A stretch of DNA of 7,914 nt from Verrucomicrobia subdivision 6 bacterium (lineage in GTDB: Bacteria > Verrucomicrobiota > Verrucomicrobiia > Methylacidiphilales > Verrucolacustridaceae). Made by a program: the position numbers and the translations under genes. Shown piece after piece: positions 1 to 4,900 of the stretch (its first letter is position 1; the number at the start of each line of letters is the position of its first letter). Where the stretch lies: positions 1-7,914 of the forward strand of contig CAMBGW010000044.1 of NCBI GenBank assembly GCA_945866245.1, written 5' to 3'. The notes beneath the pieces are model-generated. The model was not told the DNA's origin. It did no database searches and saw nothing but the letters and a program-made list of their open reading frames with translations.

Positions 1-110
1 GCTCTCGGGTGGCAGAGGTTTCGAAGATGGATTTAATCGGGCGGGCAGTATCGAAATCGGTCGCTGAGGTGCAAGAGACGGTGATGCGTGCGGTGCTTTA
101 TTCGGTTTAA
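1..110 (+). CDS. C-terminal end of an unidentified protein (5' end outside window)
   Basis: One plus-strand frame (codons starting at position 3) stays open from the window edge to a TAA at 108-110, giving 35 residues that end in ETVMRAVLYSV. The other two plus frames contain stop codons in this stretch. The residues look like an amphipathic helix (alternating V/A/L with K/E/R), with no recognisable motif. Its stop overlaps the stop of the convergent FmdB-family gene: the plus-strand TAA and the minus-strand TAA share bases 108-109. I do not recognise the family, and the fragment is too short to assign a function. It could be a chance open frame, but its codon use resembles that of the neighbouring genes. 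Confidence 0.5.
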   Translation, partial: SRVAEVSKMDLIGRAVSKSVAEVQETVMRAVLYSV

Positions 111-340
111 AATTTGCCACAACCGCAGGAACCTGGGCCGCAGCCGTGGGTTGAGGATGAGGATGGTGTATTTTTGTTGGAGGCGATCATTCCAAGGCCT
201 CCTGAGATGAGGCGACGGACGGGTTGGCCTGTATGTGGGTGACGAGTCAAAGGGGAATCTTTCATCGACTGTTGAAGTTCAAACTGGACGGGGCTTTCCC
301 CGCTCTGGGTTGGGATGGTCTCATAGACGTAGGTGGTCAC
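107..340 (-). CDS. FmdB-family small protein lacking the zinc-ribbon cysteines
   Basis: A 77-residue protein. Its start (MTTYVYETI), centre (QSMKDSPLT) and the segment GQPVRRLISGG match the FmdB family of putative regulatory zinc-ribbon proteins, which typically read MPTYEY..C..CG....QSM.D.PL..CP.CG..VRRLISGG. The start is GTG at 340-338; an in-frame stop lies four codons upstream and no strong Shine-Dalgarno is visible. Both expected CxxC pairs are missing: the first region reads TQSGE and the second HPHTG (residues 34-38), so the usual zinc site cannot form. The tail from about residue 58 is Ser/Gly/Cys-rich, with Cys67, Cys72 and Cys74, and might bind metal in another way. The family's role is poorly defined (a proposed regulator of formamidase/amidase genes, and later small zinc proteins), so no specific function is assigned. 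It converges on the gene ending at 110 and diverges from the gene starting at 437. Confidence 0.85.
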   Translation of the reverse strand: MTTYVYETIPTQSGESPVQFELQQSMKDSPLTRHPHTGQPVRRLISGGLGMIASNKNTPSSSSTHGCGPGSCGCGKF

Positions 341-393
341 TTCTCGATCTTAGGGTTAGAGAAAGGTGAGCCTAGAAAAAAGTAGTTCGGGGA

Positions 394-411
394 GCAGATC
401 ATTTGATCTGC
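394..411. promoter_or_regulatory. 18-bp palindrome, possible operator
   Basis: GCAGATCA-TT-TGATCTGC is a perfect 8-bp inverted repeat around a 2-base centre. It lies in the 96-base region between the divergent FmdB-family gene and the gene starting at 437, ending 25 bases before the latter's ATG. There is no T-run on either side, which argues against an intrinsic terminator. The position between divergent starts suits a dimeric repressor or activator site, but no regulator is known. No convincing -35/-10 pair was found in 341-436 on either strand. Confidence 0.35.
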
Positions 412-436
412 GCTGGGAATAGGACAAGATGAAGTT

Positions 437-958
437 ATGCGAGAGCACGATTTTCATTATGCGTTGGAAAACACCAAGGTGATTTTACCTCCGCAGAAAC
501 GGCTAGAGACCTTTGGAACAACGGTTCTGAATTATCATCTAATCACGGAAGAGATGGACGCGGTCAACCGCATGCTGGTGAGGGAGGGAAGAATCCATGC
601 GCAGAAGCCAGAGCTAGTCACTCCAGATGGGTTTGCTAAGTTGCTGCTGGATGGTTTTGGGGAGAAGGCGGAAAAGTACGCCGATGCGGTGAGTGAGTTT
701 GCGTCCCAGATTGCGATTCTTAAGTATGGATTCTCTTTTCGAAAAGATGAAACAAAGCGGTATGAGGTAACGGGGGCCTTGGGCGAAGTTTCCGATAAAG
801 TGCGGGCCGAGGTAGAGGCCAAGGGGGATCCTTTGTCGGCGGTTTTGACGGGCGTGGATGATGGATGGGAGGTATGTCTACTGAAGTTTGCTTTGGATAT
901 GGTTTTGGCCTCAGGGGGAGATCACGTGCGGGATCTGCGTCGGCGTGGTCTTTTGTGA
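437..958 (+). CDS. Conserved-looking protein of unknown function, 173 aa
   Basis: A soluble, charged protein with no signal peptide or membrane segment. The ATG at 437 is preceded by AGGAC at 421-425, 11 bases upstream, a plausible though slightly distant ribosome binding site. Visible features are an N-terminal stretch ALENTKVILPPQKRLETFGTT (residues 9-29, read as two adjoining pieces, ALENTKVILPP and QKRLETFGTT), a mixed beta-like region with YHLITEEMDAVNRMLVREGRI (33-53), an alanine-rich helical segment (about 66-95) and a C-terminal helix LLKFALDMVLASGGDHVRDL (148-167). The pattern resembles uncharacterised proteins I have seen from verrucomicrobial genomes, but I cannot name a family. 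No catalytic motif is apparent; the single Cys147 argues against metal binding through cysteines. It is followed after 48 bases by the UPF0104-type membrane gene on the same strand, so the two are probably one transcription unit. Coding is well supported by length and composition; function is unknown. Confidence 0.82.
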   Translation: MREHDFHYALENTKVILPPQKRLETFGTTVLNYHLITEEMDAVNRMLVREGRIHAQKPELVTPDGFAKLLLDGFGEKAEKYADAVSEFASQIAILKYGFSFRKDETKRYEVTGALGEVSDKVRAEVEAKGDPLSAVLTGVDDGWEVCLLKFALDMVLASGGDHVRDLRRRGLL

Positions 959-993
959 AATAAGTAAGACTCGGATTCATTCGTACTGGGCTT

Positions 994-1000
994 AGGGTGG
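994..1000 (+). promoter_or_regulatory. Candidate ribosome binding site for the TTG-started membrane protein
   Basis: AGGGTGG lies upstream of TTG at 1007, with AGGG 9 bases from the start codon. The ATG at 1002 cannot be the start because it reads ATG GAT TGA. The alternative in-frame start GTG at 1016 would be further from this site and would remove three residues. The TTG start is preferred on spacing but is not certain. Confidence 0.4.
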
Positions 1001-1006
1001 GATGGA

Positions 1007-1966
1007 TTGAATACAGTGACTAAAGCGTGGTTGGGGTGGGCTGGGAGAGTGATCTTTACGGTTGGAGCGGTTTGGTTTCTTTCGACAAAGCTGAACTGGA
1101 GTGAGTTTGGTCAAATTGTGCGCAAGGTGGACGGGGGTTGGTTGGGTTTGGCTGTCTTAACCTATGGGGGGGTGGTGGGGATTTCGATTGTGCGCTGGCA
1201 TCTCTTGCTGGAGGTAGCAGGAGCAGCGGTGGGGTGGGTGCGGACGGCTCAACTATCATTAGCGGGTCTTTTTTTTAACAGTGTTTTGCCCGGGATGATG
1301 GGGGGAGATGTGATGAGGGCCTACTGGGCGGCGCAAGATGCTCCGCAGGCGCGACCGGCCGCGGTGGTTTCTATTTTACTGGAGAGAGTGTTGGGGCTGA
1401 CAGCGACGGTTGGGGTTGGGGCGGCTCTTATTTTGCCGCACTGGAGTGATTTGACAGCCCATCCGGTCACGCGAGCCGGGGCATATGCTTTCTTACTGGT
1501 TTCAGCGATCTTGCTGGTTCTGCTGGTTTTGCTGGCGCATCCCGCTTCGGGCAAGGTTTTGCGTGGGAACGATCTGTCGGCCTGGAGGAAAGCGGCGGGG
1601 GAGGGGGCGGAGGCGTGTCACGTTTGCCTGACGCATCCGGTGGGAGCGGGAGCAGGGCTAGGCCTAAGCGTGATTGCTCAACTTCTTTTGGTGACACTTT
1701 TTTTCTCCGTTTCGCAAGGAATGGGGTTGGATGTGGGCTTTTGGCAGATGGCCTCGGTGCTGCCGATGGTGGCTATGATTACCGTACTGCCGATTACGTG
1801 GAATGGGTTGGGCTTGCGCGAAGCGGCTTTTGTAACATTCTTGGGAACATTTGGGATTCCGACAGCGGCATCGGTGGCGATTTCTCTCATCGGCTTTGCC
1901 GTAATTCTGGCATGGAATTTGGTGGGCGGACTGGTCTACCTAACTACAGGGGTGGGAAAGAAATAG
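1007..1966 (+). CDS. Lysylphosphatidylglycerol synthase TM-domain (UPF0104) membrane protein
   Basis: A 319-residue polytopic membrane protein, probably started from TTG. About eight hydrophobic segments are visible, near residues 12-27, 45-63, 82-98, 117-143, 157-177, 214-236, 246-265 and 285-312. Hallmarks of the LPG_synthase_TM / UPF0104 family (PF03706, related to the flippase half of MprF and to archaeal AglD) are FNSVLPGMMGGDVMRAYW (90-107), LLERVLGL (124-131) and LPITWNGLGLREAAF (261-275). The length is normal for the stand-alone membrane domain; there is no C-terminal soluble aminoacyl-transferase domain as in MprF, so lysyl transfer to phosphatidylglycerol is not expected. Relatives are thought to act in lipid or polyprenyl-lipid-linked processes in the cytoplasmic membrane; the substrate here is unknown. 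It lies 48 bases after the 173-aa gene (likely operon) and its TAG is 2 bases from the uvrA stop on the other strand, leaving no room for a separate terminator. Confidence 0.9.
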   Translation: MNTVTKAWLGWAGRVIFTVGAVWFLSTKLNWSEFGQIVRKVDGGWLGLAVLTYGGVVGISIVRWHLLLEVAGAAVGWVRTAQLSLAGLFFNSVLPGMMGGDVMRAYWAAQDAPQARPAAVVSILLERVLGLTATVGVGAALILPHWSDLTAHPVTRAGAYAFLLVSAILLVLLVLLAHPASGKVLRGNDLSAWRKAAGEGAEACHVCLTHPVGAGAGLGLSVIAQLLLVTLFFSVSQGMGLDVGFWQMASVLPMVAMITVLPITWNGLGLREAAFVTFLGTFGIPTAASVAISLIGFAVILAWNLVGGLVYLTTGVGKK

Positions 1967-1968
1967 GG

Positions 1969-4900
1969 TCAGGAAGCTAGGAGAGCGGGGAGGGACTGTT
2001 TCTTCTTATGTTTTTCAGAGCGGCCTAGGTGGGTGCGGAGGAAGGGGGCGGTGCGAGAGGTTTTGGAAGTAGCGACGTGTTCGGGGGTTCCTTGGGACAT
2101 GATAGTTCCGCCCGCCTCACCGCTCTCGGGTCCAATATCGATCAGGTAGTCAGCCTCCGCCAATACATCGAGATGATGTTCGATCACGACAACGGTATGC
2201 CCTGAATCGACCAGGCGATGCATCAGATTGAGCAGTCGCCGAACATCGGCCAGATGAAGCCCAACGGTGGGCTCTTCTAAAAGAAAGAGGTGATGAGCGG
2301 GACGGCGTGCCCGCCCTTTCGCATGAGCGTGATCGGCTGCGATTTGTGCTGTGGCAAGCTCTGTGACCAACTTCAGCCGTTGGGCTTCTCCACCCGAGAG
2401 GGTGGGGCTTGTTTGGCCTAATTGGAGGTAGCCGAGTCCTGTCTCTGCCATGAGTCGGCATGGGGTGGCAATTCGTGGATGCGGAGCAAAAAACTCGGCC
2501 GCTTTTTCTGCGGAAAGAGAGAGGGCCTGTTGGATCGAAAGGTCGCGGTAGCGGAGGGCCAAAATCTCCGGCTTCCAGCGCAGACCATTGCACTCCTCAC
2601 ATCGCACATCGGCAGGGGGGAGAAAACTCATCTGAACCCGTATGGTGCCAGCTCCATCACACGCGGGGCACCGACCTGGACCTGCGTTATGGGAAAAGTG
2701 GGAGGCAGTGAATCCCGACTGTTTGGCAACGGGCAAGCTGGCGTAGAGGGTGCGGAGATGATCCATCAGGCCCAGGTAGGTGGCAACGGTGGAGCGAGGG
2801 GTTTTTCCGATGGGAGATTGATCCACCTCGACCACGCGGTCGATGGCCTCAGCGCCGTGGACCGATTTCCAGCGGGGATCTTTCTTGGCGCGAAGTGGGG
2901 AGGTGGCGGGAAGAAGGATTTCTCGGGCCAAGGTGCTTTTGCCCGAACCGCTGACGCCGGAAAGCGCGGTGAGGCGGTGGAGAGGGATCGCGACATCGAT
3001 GCCGTGAATATTGCGAGCGACTGCTCCCTGAATTTTGATCCATGAAGTTGCGCTGTCGATGGGGCGACGTTGTCCTCGTGCAGGGTGTTGGATCGGCTCC
3101 CCGAGTAGGCGTGCGGTGGCCGATTTGCCTTGGGCATCGATCTGGCGCCAGTTTCCCTGAGCTACGATCTCGCCCCCGTGGACGCCGGCTCCAGGACCGA
3201 GGTCGATGATATGGTCGGCCGCGCGCATGGTGTCCTCGTCATGTTCGACGACGAGAAGAGAGTTACCGCGATCTCGCAGATCTCGAAGAATCTCCAGAAG
3301 TTTCTGATTGTCGCGAGGATGAAGCCCGATGGTCGGCTCATCGAGAACGTAGAGAACACCCTGAAGATTCGAGCCCAGCTGAGCCGCCAGCCGAATGCGC
3401 TGGGATTCTCCCCCTGAGAGCGTCGGGGCGGAGCGGTCGAGATTGAGGTAATCGAGGCCTACTTTACGAAGGAAGGCAAGGCGTTGAAGGATCTCGGGCT
3501 GAATATCCCGCACGATGGTGGCTTCGCGGCCCGTGAATTTGACCTTGGAGAAAAAGGTTTCGAAGTTGCGAACGGAGAGGGAGTTAATTTCTGGAATCGT
3601 CTTCCCGGCAAAGCGAACTGATCGGGCGATGGGGTTGATCCGAGCTCCTTGGCAGGAGGGGCAAGGCAGGAGATCTCCATCGGCGATTTCTTCACGAGCG
3701 AGCTCCATTTGCTGCTCTTTTTCAGCCTCGTCTTCTGTTTCGGGTTCGGGAGGTTGGGCGAGGAGAGTTCCATAGCCTTGGCATTCGGTGCACCAACCGT
3801 GGGGGCTGTTAAAGGAGAAAAGGCGGGGGTCGAGTTCGTCAAAGGAGCGACCTGTTCCTGGGCAGAAAAGGTGGTGGCTGTGGATGGTGGATTTCCCTTG
3901 GCGATCGATGGCGTAGAGGGTGCCTTTGCCTAACGAAAGGGCTTGAGAAACAAGGATGGGAAGGTCTTTCTGTTTCGGCGCGAGTTGGCCTACGAGGACC
4001 TCGATCTGGTGCTCTTTATATCGGTCAAGAGGCTGAAACTTTTCCGGCTCTACCCACTTTCCGTCGACCCGAAGTAACTTGTAGCCCTTTTTCAAGGCCC
4101 AGCGCGCGACCTCGGTATGAAAACCTTTTCTGCCGCGGATTAATGGGGCCAGTAGATCAAGTCGCTTTGATTTACGGAGTTGGCGTTGGATCCGCTTGAT
4201 GATGTCGGCGGAGTTTTGTCGGATAGCGGCCTCTCCTGTGTCGGGATCATGTTGGACTCCTAGTTTGGCATAGAGGAGCCGAAGAAACTGATAGAGTTCC
4301 GTTACGGTAGCGACGGTGGATTTTCTGCCTCCGCGGGTGGTGCGTTGTTCGATAGCGACGGCTGGCGGCAGCCCGGTGATCGAGTCGACATCCGGTTTTT
4401 CCAACTGCTCGACAAATTGGCGTGCGTAGGTGTTGAGGCAGTCGAGATAGCGCCGTTGGCCTTCGCTGAAGAGAAGATCGAAAGCGAGGGTGCTTTTACC
4501 AGAACCGGATAGACCCGTGACCACGACCATTTTATGGCGGGGGATCCGCAAATCGAAGTTTTTCAGATTATGATGACGGGCACCGCGAACGACCATCTCC
4601 TGAGGCGGAGGCTGAGTGAGGGAGAAGGGCGGGGCTTCATGGAGACGAAGGGTAGGAGACGGTTTTTTTGAGAGAAGGGGTGCGAGGTAGGTAGCGGTAT
4701 GACTTTTTTTGCTTTGGGCTACTTGTTCGGGGGTGCCTGCGGCAACGAGCTTTCCGCCAGCAGCGCCTGCCTCTGGGCCGAGGTCGAGAATCCAGTCGGC
4801 ATTTTTCAGGACATCGAGATGGTGTTCGATGACGAGGAGAGAGGCGCCTTGATCGACAAGACGGTGGAGAAGGCGAATGAGTAGGGCCACATCATCCAAG

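Noticed and set aside
535..980. Minus-strand frames of 95 and 86 residues opposite the 173-aa gene
   Set aside because: Low-complexity or motif-free, and they overlap a longer plus-strand gene with better composition and a ribosome binding site.
2422..3045. 207-residue plus-strand open frame antisense to uvrA
   Set aside because: It overlaps the conserved fourth NBD of UvrA and has no recognisable domain; it is a shadow of the minus-strand coding sequence.
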